Shown here piece by piece: positions 1 through 6,577 of a stretch of 9,402 nucleotides of DNA. Position numbers and translations under genes: made by a program. Source of the DNA: an uncultured Selenomonadaceae bacterium. GTDB lineage: Bacteria; Bacillota; Negativicutes; Selenomonadales; Selenomonadaceae. The notes under the pieces were generated by a model. The model made no database searches. It had not been told where the DNA came from and worked only from the letters and a program-made list of their open reading frames with translations. Each line of letters opens with the position of its first letter. Position 1 is the first letter of the stretch. The stretch covers positions 1 through 9,402 of the forward strand of contig CALZDE010000068.1 in assembly GCA_945637225.1 (NCBI GenBank), given 5' to 3'.

Positions 1-14
1 CGCTGTCATAGGAA

Positions 15-35
15 GAAAATGCTTGTTGCATTTTC
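15..35. repeat. Short perfect stem-loop upstream of manA
   Basis: Positions 15-22 (GAAAATGC) and 28-35 (GCATTTTC) are perfect inverted complements around a 5-nt loop. The stem is A/T-rich and no T-run follows it, so it is a poor intrinsic terminator. It may be a weak end signal for a gene left of the window or a chance structure. No function can be assigned. Confidence 0.3.
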
Positions 36-86
36 ATGATTGAGGGCGTTATAACTAAGTTGTGGGGTACTGATAGGGGGAGTTTT

Positions 87-1058
87 ATGTTGTATCCAAT
101 GAAATTAACAGCTCCATTAAAGGATTATCTGTGGGGCGGTACTAAGCTGAAGGATGAATACGGCAAAGTAACTGATAAAGATAAGGTTTCCGAAAGCTGG
201 GAACTGGCCTGCCATAAGGACGGCATGAATATCATAGAAAATGGTGAATTTGCAGGCAAAACTTTGCAGGAATATATTGATACAGAAGGAAAAGGCGTTT
301 TGGGTGAAAATGCTCAGAAGTTTCCTTATTTTCCTATTCTCATAAAGCTGATTGATGCCAAGGATAATCTTTCGGTGCAGGTTCATCCAAATGATGACTA
401 TGCTATGCGTGTAGAGGGAGAATTTGGCAAGACTGAGATGTGGTATATCGTGGACTGCGAGCCAGATGCCAGCCTTATTTATGGCTTTAAGGAAAAAATC
501 AGCAAGGAGGAATTTGCTCAGCGTATCGAGAATAATACTCTGCTTGAGGTATGTAATCAGGTGCCAGTAAAGAAGGGGGATGTTTTCTTTATTGAAGCAG
601 GTACGCTTCATGCTATTGGCAAGGGAATTTTAATTGCAGAAATTCAGCAGAATTCCAATACTACCTACCGCGTTTATGATTTTGGCAGAGTGGGAGCGGA
701 TGGCAAGCCTCGTGAGCTTCATGTGGAAAAGGCAAAGGATGTAACGGCTCTTATGCCTCCTACCCGTCCTGTTAAGCCATTGGCCCGCATTCCTCTGGCA
801 AGTGCTTCTGAGTATAAGATGGATTTACTGGCTTCCTGTGAGCTTTTTACTGTTTTTCATGTAGATGTTGCAGGAAAGTGCAGTCTGAATGTGGATAAGT
901 CATCCTTCCAGTCATTTACTGTGTTAGATGGCAGTTTGGAGCTGTCCTCTGGTGATGAAAAAATCACTGTGAAAAAGGGTGAAACTGTGTTCCTGCCAGC
1001 TGATTTGGGTGATTACGAGCTTGTCGGCAATGGTGAAATTGTCCTCAGTATGGTTTGA
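87..1058 (+). CDS. manA: Mannose-6-phosphate isomerase, class I (zinc-dependent)
   Basis: This 323-residue cytoplasmic enzyme interconverts mannose 6-phosphate and fructose 6-phosphate, linking mannose use to glycolysis and supplying mannose precursors for surface sugars. The length fits the short Firmicutes class I (cupin) form, about 315 residues in B. subtilis. Visible family motifs, numbered from the chosen start, are KDYLWGG near 13-19, the metal-site QVHP (Q98, H100), GKTEMWY with E117, and AGTLHAIGKG with H175, followed by AEIQQNSNTTYRVYDFGR, which carries the conserved active-site region. The C-terminal third is a second beta-barrel. The ATG at 87 is chosen because a purine-rich ribosome site (about 75-82, AGGGGGAG) lies just upstream and homology begins right after it. 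An in-frame ATG at 36 would add 17 unconserved residues and has no good ribosome site. The MCP gene follows about 80 nt downstream with no clear terminator between, so co-transcription is possible. Confidence 0.95.
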   Translation: MLYPMKLTAPLKDYLWGGTKLKDEYGKVTDKDKVSESWELACHKDGMNIIENGEFAGKTLQEYIDTEGKGVLGENAQKFPYFPILIKLIDAKDNLSVQVHPNDDYAMRVEGEFGKTEMWYIVDCEPDASLIYGFKEKISKEEFAQRIENNTLLEVCNQVPVKKGDVFFIEAGTLHAIGKGILIAEIQQNSNTTYRVYDFGRVGADGKPRELHVEKAKDVTALMPPTRPVKPLARIPLASASEYKMDLLASCELFTVFHVDVAGKCSLNVDKSSFQSFTVLDGSLELSSGDEKITVKKGETVFLPADLGDYELVGNGEIVLSMV

Positions 1059-1088
1059 TTAAACAGTATAAAAAGAAGGAATTTAATA

Positions 1089-1106
1089 GTATATTGTAGA
1101 ATATAC
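1089..1106. repeat. A/T-rich inverted repeat between manA and the MCP gene
   Basis: GTATATT (1089-1095) and AATATAC (1100-1106) are perfect inverted complements around a 4-nt spacer. It lies in the manA-MCP gap, just upstream of the most 5' possible MCP start. It could be an operator or a weak hairpin. No T-run follows, so it is not a convincing terminator. The A/T-rich composition makes chance occurrence quite possible. Confidence 0.3.
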
Positions 1107-1124
1107 AAAAATGGGGTTTTATGT

Positions 1125-1135
1125 AAAGGAAAGGG
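1125..1135 (+). promoter_or_regulatory. Ribosome binding site that decides the MCP start
   Basis: The purine run AAAGGAAAGGG lies 7 nt (from its AAAGGA part) before a GTG at 1138 and 11 nt (from its AAGGG part) before a GTG at 1147. The upstream in-frame ATG at 1111 has no Shine-Dalgarno sequence within 15 nt. This favours a GTG start for the chemoreceptor. Confidence 0.5.
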
Positions 1136-1137
1136 AT

Positions 1138-2844
1138 GTGATACTTGTGGAAAACCTAACAATTCGCAACAAGCTGTATGTAGTATTTGGTGTACTCATA
1201 GCTATATTTGTTGCTACTAGTATTTTTGCAGGGTACAGCTTAAACAGCATTCATGAGGGTGCTTTGCGTATCTCGACTGACCATATGCGAGGTGCGATGG
1301 TAGCGGCAGACAGTAGTCAGGCAATGTCAGATTATCGTCAGACCGAGTATGCTGTCTTGACTGCACCAACTTTGCCTAGCAGAATTTATGCAATTCAGAG
1401 TGCAGAAAAGCTGAATAGTCAGATGGAAATTACCTTCAAGAATGTTGAGCCTACACTTTCTGGTGAAGCATTGACGGATTTCCAGGAGATGAAGACTATT
1501 TGGGAGAAGTATATAAAAGAATCCAAGGAAATGTTTGCTTTAGTTGAGGCTGGTAATACAGCAGAAGCTACTAATATGTTAGCCCGCAGTGAGTTAGCAT
1601 ATCAGCAGATTACCTACAAATTAAGCCAGCTGGTAGATAACCGCAAGGACTTTATACATCAGGAGAATGTAGCGGCGGCAGGTCATTTCAATACAACTAT
1701 GGTAACAATGACTGTTGCTAATGTTTTGGTGCTGGCATTGTCTGTTTTCATGGCAATGTATCTCAGCAAGACCATTCATAAGTCTATCGGTTATTTGATG
1801 AATGTTTCAAGAGAGGTTGCTTCTGGTAATCTTACCGTAGATGTTGTTCCTCAGACAAATGATGAGTTTGGTGAGCTGACAGCGTCTTACCGTGATACCG
1901 TAGTAAATCTCCGTGGCCTTATCACTCAGATTCACAGTACTGCAGAAGAGGTTTCTTCTTTTGCGGCTCAGCTTACCGAAAATGCCGGTCAGTCTGCACA
2001 GGCTACTCAGCAGGTTGCAGAGTCTATCGGCAACGTAGCAGCGGCTACCAATATGCAGGGTGATAATGTAACTACTTCTGTTAATGAAATCCAGTCCATG
2101 TCTGACAGTATCAAGGGCTTTGAGTACAAGGCTTCTGCTTCCAGCAACGCTGCTAAGAATGTAGAGGGCATAGCTAAGGAAGGTAAGAATGCCATCGCTG
2201 GTGCTGTAAAGCAGATGGACGAAATTGCTCAGTCTGTAATGGAAGCCTCCAATGTTATCAAGCAGCTGGCAGAGCGTTCCGAGGAAATCGGTCAGATCAG
2301 TGATACTATTGCTGGCATTGCTGGCGAGACAAATCTTCTTTCCCTTAATGCGGCTATTGAGGCGGCTCGTGCTGGTGAGGCAGGCCGTGGCTTTGCGGTA
2401 GTTTCTGAGGAGGTTCGCAAGCTGGCAGAAGAGTCCGCAACTGCATCCCAGAAGATTGCCGAGCTTATCCGCCGTATTCAGGAGGAGACCGACCAGGCCG
2501 TTGTACGTATGGAGCATGGTACAGAAGTGGTGAAGAATGGTCAGATTGTTATGGACGATGCAGGCCGTGCCTTTGAAAATATTTCTACTGCGGTAAGTGA
2601 TTTGACCGCTCATGCAGAGGGTATTCTCAAAGACGCTAGGATGTCGACTCAGAAGGCTAACCACCTTGTTAATGTTATGGAAGCTCTCGATGAATCTGGA
2701 CGTTCCGTTTCTGCTGAAACAGAGTCCGTATCTGCGGCAACTGAGGAGCAGGCGGCTTCTATGGACGAGATTGCTAATGCTAGCAGTCAGCTTGCTAATC
2801 TGTCTCATGATTTGCAGGCGGCTACGTCTAAGTTCAAGATTTAA
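1138..2844 (+). CDS. Methyl-accepting chemotaxis protein (transmembrane chemoreceptor)
   Basis: This is an inner-membrane chemoreceptor that signals through CheW/CheA to the flagellar motor. Residue numbers here count from the in-frame ATG at 1111; subtract 9 for the GTG start chosen from the ribosome site. Transmembrane helix 1 is about 22-43. A mostly helical sensor domain of about 150 residues, resembling four-helix-bundle ligand domains, is followed by transmembrane helix 2 at about 196-218. A HAMP linker spans about 219-272. The long cytoplasmic coiled coil has the conserved hairpin tip at about 394-432, including GETNLLSLNAAIEAARAGE and GRGFAVVSEEVRKLA. A glutamate/glutamine-rich methylation-type segment (SAATEEQAASMDEI) lies at 541-554. 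There is no C-terminal CheR/CheB-tethering pentapeptide; the protein ends in SKFKI. The sugar-binding lipoprotein gene starts 17 nt after its stop, which suggests that the receptor senses a sugar through that protein. The ligand itself cannot be read from the sequence. Confidence 0.93.
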   Translation: MILVENLTIRNKLYVVFGVLIAIFVATSIFAGYSLNSIHEGALRISTDHMRGAMVAADSSQAMSDYRQTEYAVLTAPTLPSRIYAIQSAEKLNSQMEITFKNVEPTLSGEALTDFQEMKTIWEKYIKESKEMFALVEAGNTAEATNMLARSELAYQQITYKLSQLVDNRKDFIHQENVAAAGHFNTTMVTMTVANVLVLALSVFMAMYLSKTIHKSIGYLMNVSREVASGNLTVDVVPQTNDEFGELTASYRDTVVNLRGLITQIHSTAEEVSSFAAQLTENAGQSAQATQQVAESIGNVAAATNMQGDNVTTSVNEIQSMSDSIKGFEYKASASSNAAKNVEGIAKEGKNAIAGAVKQMDEIAQSVMEASNVIKQLAERSEEIGQISDTIAGIAGETNLLSLNAAIEAARAGEAGRGFAVVSEEVRKLAEESATASQKIAELIRRIQEETDQAVVRMEHGTEVVKNGQIVMDDAGRAFENISTAVSDLTAHAEGILKDARMSTQKANHLVNVMEALDESGRSVSAETESVSAATEEQAASMDEIANASSQLANLSHDLQAATSKFKI

Positions 2845-2861
2845 GGGAGGCGTGATATATA

Positions 2862-3887
2862 ATGAAAAAAATAGTTTCTTTGATTTCCCTGCTTGTACTG
2901 GCAGTTGCTTCTCTTGTATTGGCAGGCTGTGGTTCTTCTAATGACAACATAAATAAAAGTGTAGCGATTTCTTTTGCTAATTCCTCCGCCAGCTGGCAGA
3001 GAAATGGTAATACCTTGAAGTCACTTTTGGAAGCTGAAGGCTTTAGCGTAGATTTAAGATTTGCTGATACTACTGACCAGCAGATTGATGATATTGATAA
3101 GCTTCTTGATCAGAAGCCAGGCTGTATTGTTATCGGTCCTATCGATTCCGGTGTTTTGGCAGATGTACTGAAGAAGGCAAAGGATAACAAGACTCCAGTT
3201 ATTGCGTATGACCGTAACGTTTTAAATACTGATGCCGTTTCCTATCTTGCATGCTATGACAGTAACGCAGTAGGTGTGGCTATGGGCAAGTATATCGAGA
3301 ATGCTTTGAACTTGAAGTCAGGTGCAGGCCCGTTCAATATCGAGATTTTCGGTGGTGCTGATACAGACCCAAATGCTCTATTATTTTATACTGAGGCTAT
3401 GAAGATTTTGAAGCCATACATGGATAAGGGACAGCTGGTCTGCCGTTCCGGTGAAACTTCCTTTGAGAAGGTATTTACTAAGGACTGGGAACCAAAGAAT
3501 GCTCAGGTACGTATGGAAAGAATCTACAAGCAGTATTATGCTGGCGGTGCTTCTCTTGATGCAATTGTATCTCCTAACGATGGTATTGCTCAGGGCATTT
3601 TGGAAGTACTGGAGCAGAATGGCTATGCAGGTCATCCTGTAATTTCCGGTCAGGATGCTGACCCTAAGGCATTGAAGTCCATTGCTGAAGGCAAGCAGAC
3701 ATTTACTATAGCTAAGGATCCTGATAAGCTGGCTGCTAAGGCTGTACGTATGATTAAGGCAGTGGTTGAGGGTACAGAGCCTACTCTGAATGATGAGACC
3801 AGTGACAATGGTGTTATGAAGGTTCCTGCATATCTGTGTGTACCTCAGATTATTGACAAGACCAATATAGATCAGTTCATGAAGTAA
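2862..3887 (+). CDS. ChvE/MglB-like sugar-binding lipoprotein (periplasmic binding protein, type 1 fold)
   Basis: This 341-residue extracytoplasmic sugar-binding protein has a lipoprotein signal: basic MKK, a hydrophobic stretch, then the lipobox LAGC with C23 as the lipidated residue. The mature part resembles Agrobacterium ChvE and related multiple-sugar-binding proteins throughout. Points of similarity include VIAYDRN (113-119), the GPFNIEIFGG stretch (156-165), LKPYMDKGQLV (183-193), the DAIVSPNDG loop (233-241), VISGQDAD (260-267) and VPAYL near the C-terminus. The ribosome site GGGAGG (2845-2850) precedes the ATG by 11 nt. It lies 17 nt after the MCP gene and is clearly in the same transcript. 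No transporter permease or ATPase gene follows; the next gene is on the other strand. ChvE itself both feeds an ABC transporter and presents sugars to membrane receptors (VirA, chemotaxis). I infer a receptor-presenting role here, though it could also serve a transporter encoded elsewhere. Which sugar it binds is unknown. Confidence 0.88.
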   Translation: MKKIVSLISLLVLAVASLVLAGCGSSNDNINKSVAISFANSSASWQRNGNTLKSLLEAEGFSVDLRFADTTDQQIDDIDKLLDQKPGCIVIGPIDSGVLADVLKKAKDNKTPVIAYDRNVLNTDAVSYLACYDSNAVGVAMGKYIENALNLKSGAGPFNIEIFGGADTDPNALLFYTEAMKILKPYMDKGQLVCRSGETSFEKVFTKDWEPKNAQVRMERIYKQYYAGGASLDAIVSPNDGIAQGILEVLEQNGYAGHPVISGQDADPKALKSIAEGKQTFTIAKDPDKLAAKAVRMIKAVVEGTEPTLNDETSDNGVMKVPAYLCVPQIIDKTNIDQFMK

Positions 3888-3894
3888 TTTAATC

Positions 3895-3936
3895 AAAAAA
3901 ATAAGTGGTTAGAGTTTCGGCTCTAGCCACTTTTCA
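3895..3936. terminator. Bidirectional intrinsic terminator between converging operons
   Basis: AAGTGGTTAGAG (3903-3914) pairs with CTCTAGCCACTT (3921-3932) over 12 pairs with one G-U, around a 6-nt loop. On the plus strand the stem runs into TTTT, ending the MCP/lipoprotein transcript. On the minus strand it is followed, after one A, by seven Ts (complement of the A-run 3895-3901), ending the xpaC-telA transcript. The minus-strand direction has the better U-tract. Confidence 0.85.
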
Positions 3937-3952
3937 TATGTACAGTTAATAA

Positions 3953-5113
3953 TTATTTGTGCATTGGAAAGTCCATGTTATCCATGAGAGTTTTCTTGAG
4001 ACGGTCCTCTATTTGCAGTAATTCCTGTTCAGCGGCGGCACGCTTCTCACGACCTTCTTTGTGGATTTTCATGGTTTCCTCAATGGTAGCGATAAGGTCA
4101 TCATTTACCTTTCTGACAGTTTCAATATCTACTATGCTTCGTTCATTCTCTTTGGCAGTTTCGATAGTATTTACCTTAAGCATTTCGGCATTACGCTTTA
4201 AAAGCTCATTGGTGGTATCGTTAATGGAACGCTGCATTTGCAGTACCTTCTGCTGACGGCTTAAGCCGAGGGCGATAATGACCTGATTTTTCCAGAGAGG
4301 AATGGCATTGAAGATGGCACTCTGCACACGTTCTACAAGGATTTTATCATTGTTCTGAATGAGACGTAGCTGAGGGGCGGTCTGTATGGCGATGGTTTTG
4401 CTGATTTTAAGGTCATAAACCTTTTTCTCAAAGCGTTCTACCATATTCTCGAAATCTGCTACTACCTGACCAGCCATAGGGTCTGCGGAGGCGGCTGCCT
4501 GCTGTTTCAGCTTAGGAAGAGTGGTTTCCTTCATCTCTGCCAGCTTTTCCTCACCTGCCTGAATATAAAGCTGTAATGATTTGAAGTAGTCAAGATTTTT
4601 TTCGTAAAGAGCATCAAACATAACGATGTCTTTTAACAGGGTCATTTTTGACTTTTCCAGCTCAGACTGAATGCGGTCTACCTTGACAGAAAGCTTTTCA
4701 TAGGCGGACATCATTGTTTCACCCTTGCCAATAAGAGAGCCGAGGACAGGAATTTTCTTCAAAAAACTGCCTGTTTCATGGTCGCTGAATTCATTGATAT
4801 TAGTGGAAAGTTCTCCTAACAGTTCACCGACATAACCGCTGTCCTTTGTGCGTACCTGAGAAAGAATAGTATCGGAAAATTCAGCCATGTTTTTTTGTGC
4901 ACCTGTACCAAATTGCAGGGTGGAGCTGGTATCCATTAAATTGATATTATTCTTTATTTCCGCTACCTTTTTACGTTCTTCTGGGCTTAAAAGTTCTGTT
5001 TTTTGAGTAGCGGTTTCGACTTCTTTTTTTAGATTAATTCCCTCAGGAGCAGGAGTGAGATTTAATTCCTGTGCCTTTGCTTTTAACAGGTCATCAAGAC
5101 TAATATCAGCCAT
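3953..5113 (-). CDS. telA: TelA/KlaA-family protein (toxic anion resistance family)
   Basis: This is a 386-residue soluble, almost entirely helical protein with no signal peptide or membrane span. The family signature is clear: SKTIAIQTAPQLRLIQNND (238-256), KILVERVQSAIFNAIPLWKN (257-276) and QVIIALGLSRQQ (277-288). Long coiled-coil segments lie before (about 135-235) and after (about 290-375) it. The family is named for plasmid tellurite-resistance genes, but most chromosomal members have no proven tellurite role, and their biochemical activity is not established. The ATG at 5113 has AAGGAC (5121-5126) 7 nt upstream. It starts 28 nt after the xpaC-like gene, so the two form an operon. The same pairing of families (xpaC-yaaN) is known in B. 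subtilis, which supports joint action, perhaps in cell-envelope stress; that role is inference. The transcript ends at the hairpin at 3903-3932. Confidence 0.9.
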   Translation of the reverse strand: MADISLDDLLKAKAQELNLTPAPEGINLKKEVETATQKTELLSPEERKKVAEIKNNINLMDTSSTLQFGTGAQKNMAEFSDTILSQVRTKDSGYVGELLGELSTNINEFSDHETGSFLKKIPVLGSLIGKGETMMSAYEKLSVKVDRIQSELEKSKMTLLKDIVMFDALYEKNLDYFKSLQLYIQAGEEKLAEMKETTLPKLKQQAAASADPMAGQVVADFENMVERFEKKVYDLKISKTIAIQTAPQLRLIQNNDKILVERVQSAIFNAIPLWKNQVIIALGLSRQQKVLQMQRSINDTTNELLKRNAEMLKVNTIETAKENERSIVDIETVRKVNDDLIATIEETMKIHKEGREKRAAAEQELLQIEDRLKKTLMDNMDFPMHK

Positions 5114-5141
5114 AGTTATCGTCCTTTCTTAGCAACAATTT

Positions 5142-6350
5142 TTACAATGTAAATGTTTTCGTGTAATCAAATTTTGATAAATAATATCTGTAATAAAATT
5201 CATTATTTTCCATTATAATGTATTGCGCTCCCTTGTAAATGCCCCAGATGGTTGGCAGTGGAGTCCAGCAGAAAAGCAGGCAGAGCAAACCTTTAAAGGT
5301 CTTTCCCATAAGGAAATAGGGTATGCCTAAATTGCCAAGGAATATACTGGAAGCGGCAATTGTATAACGGTATTTAGCTATTTTATTAACATCCTGCAAA
5401 GGATAATTTCTGTCAAAATAGAAAATTCCCCATTTGCTAAAATCATCTAAAAATGCTAAAGCACGTCCCTTAAAACTGTTGTCGACAGGACGGTTTTCTG
5501 GTGGCTGAAACTGACGCTTTATTGCATTTTGCAGAGCGGTAATAGCCATGTTTTTCATTTTATTTTTTATAGAAGAAAAAATACCTGTGCTTTTGTTATC
5601 ATTGTCATTGTTAAAGGTGTATTCATAGCTGTTACTGTGCTGGTAACTGTTCTGATTATTATAGGTATTTTTATTTAAGTTTATTTTGCTTTTATAAGGA
5701 TTATCGTCAATTACTTCACTTTCAACCTCAATACCATCTTCTTTCATGGCATATTGTGCGACAGAAATCTCTGCGTCCATGTACATAAGGTGGTCGTTCA
5801 TCATTTTGTCAAACTGTTCCTGATATGCCTGCTGGAAATCACGCAAGGTTTTTAAGGTATTACGCTTGGTTTCGGTAGCATGGGGAGAGTCAAGACCTGA
5901 TTTTTCCAGCTCAATGTACTGCTTTACAAGACTTACGGCACTTTCCTGATAGTAATTAATAAATTTATCAGCGGCTGCAATCTGCTGAGGGTGCTTTTCG
6001 AGGTAGGAAATCATTTTGTGTGAGGTATTCTGAAGCTGAATGAGAACTCCCTTTAGAGAAGGGCTATTGGTTTCCTGCTGTGCTTTGGTGAGATAGTTAA
6101 AATCATTGACGGCTTTATTAAATTTTTCCTGCATGATTTGTGCATTGGCTCCTTTGAGGTTTTGCAGTTCCTCGCTATAGTTATTCCTTTGTGGTTTAGT
6201 GAGAAGTCCAGCGGCAGTGAAGGCGGCGGCACCACCGAAGGCACCTAAGGTATAAGCACTGACTCCTAAGCCTGCCATAACAAAGTCGATACCCATACCG
6301 AGACTGAAGGCAGCAGCAAGGAAAAATACCATTCGTATAATTAATTTCAA
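5142..6350 (-). CDS. XpaC-family membrane protein with a C-terminal TM2-like domain
   Basis: The protein has about 402 residues. The N-terminus has two hydrophobic helices (about 2-26 and 33-51), then a helical domain to about residue 205 with the XpaC pattern, including a segment reading FINYYQESAVSLVKQYIELE (about 130-149). This family is called '5-bromo-4-chloroindolyl phosphate hydrolysis protein' after a B. subtilis phenotype; no catalytic motif is visible, so the name should not be read as an enzyme activity. A polar, Asn/Ser/Tyr-rich linker spans about 217-253. The last part (about 325-380) has two hydrophobic helices around GNLGIPYFLMGKTFKGLL, resembling a TM2 domain, although the usual acidic residue near its end is not evident (IWGIYKGAQYI). 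B. subtilis XpaC is roughly half this length. Start: the only Shine-Dalgarno (AAAGGA, 6361-6366) lies 1 nt from a GTG at 6359, too close, but 10 nt from the TTG at 6350, so TTG is preferred. It is the first gene of the operon with telA. Confidence 0.8.
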   Translation of the reverse strand: MKLIIRMVFFLAAAFSLGMGIDFVMAGLGVSAYTLGAFGGAAAFTAAGLLTKPQRNNYSEELQNLKGANAQIMQEKFNKAVNDFNYLTKAQQETNSPSLKGVLIQLQNTSHKMISYLEKHPQQIAAADKFINYYQESAVSLVKQYIELEKSGLDSPHATETKRNTLKTLRDFQQAYQEQFDKMMNDHLMYMDAEISVAQYAMKEDGIEVESEVIDDNPYKSKINLNKNTYNNQNSYQHSNSYEYTFNNDNDNKSTGIFSSIKNKMKNMAITALQNAIKRQFQPPENRPVDNSFKGRALAFLDDFSKWGIFYFDRNYPLQDVNKIAKYRYTIAASSIFLGNLGIPYFLMGKTFKGLLCLLFCWTPLPTIWGIYKGAQYIIMENNEFYYRYYLSKFDYTKTFTL

Positions 6351-6486
6351 TAGTGTCACGTCCTTTGTTTCAGATTGTATAAGATATAAGTTTTCAGTAT
6401 TATCGTAATATTATTTAGTATACTTGAAGTGAATATTCGACATATTTACAAAAAATCCTGCATGGTAAGCCGATGATAAATATTCA
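6351..6486. other. Divergent intergenic region, xpaC-like gene / copA
   Basis: This A/T-rich gap must hold the minus-strand promoter of the xpaC-telA operon and any upstream control sites of copA. Candidate minus-strand boxes are ambiguous: TTCACT (6433-6428) with TATTAC (6410-6405) at 17 nt, or TTCAAG (6428-6423) with GATAAT (6404-6399) at 18 nt. Three perfect 8-bp palindromes lie close together: TAATATTA (6406-6413), AGTATACT (6417-6424) and GAATATTC (6431-6438). A related sequence, AAATATTCA (6478-6486), abuts the copA -35 box. No coding potential or RNA gene was seen. Confidence 0.5.
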
Positions 6487-6515
6487 TTGACACGAAAAAG
6501 GAATAGGTGTATATT
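6487..6515 (+). promoter_or_regulatory. Sigma-70-type promoter of copA
   Basis: A perfect -35 box TTGACA (6487-6492) is followed after exactly 17 nt by TATATT (6510-6515). The predicted transcription start is near 6522, giving a leader of about 55 nt before the copA start at 6578. The 17-nt spacer is not the stretched 19-20 nt spacer of MerR/CueR-activated copper promoters. No TACAnnTGTA CopY-type box is seen. If copper control exists here it is more likely by repression, but no operator can be named. Confidence 0.75.
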
Positions 6516-6566
6516 ATGATTGAAAATGAAAATGTATTGCAATTAGGTTGCGTTGGTAACTGTTAT

Positions 6567-6572
6567 GAGGTG
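6567..6572 (+). promoter_or_regulatory. Ribosome binding site of copA
   Basis: GAGGTG lies 5 nt before a GTG at 6578. The next in-frame candidates, GTG (6599) and ATG (6608), would cut into the N-terminal metal-binding motif, so GTG at 6578 is the start. Confidence 0.75.
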
Positions 6573-6577
6573 ACATT

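Noticed and set aside
26..55. Possible manA promoter TTGCAT, 18 nt, TATAAC
   Set aside because: The -35 box matches only 3 of 6 bases and overlaps the stem-loop at 15-35. manA may instead be read from a promoter left of the window.
1807..2808. Long minus-strand open frame (333 codons) opposite the MCP gene
   Set aside because: It is the antisense shadow of a well-conserved chemoreceptor. The translation is Cys/Ser/Leu-rich with no recognisable domain, and I see no convincing ribosome site.
3381..3896. Minus-strand open frame opposite the sugar-binding protein gene
   Set aside because: It is a shadow of a clear conserved gene, its start would run into the bidirectional terminator, and its product has no recognisable motif.
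6451..6478. Possible sigma-28 (flagellar) promoter: AAAA, 15 nt, GCCGATGA before copA
   Set aside because: The match is partial in both boxes, copA is not a motility gene, and a consensus sigma-70 promoter lies just downstream.
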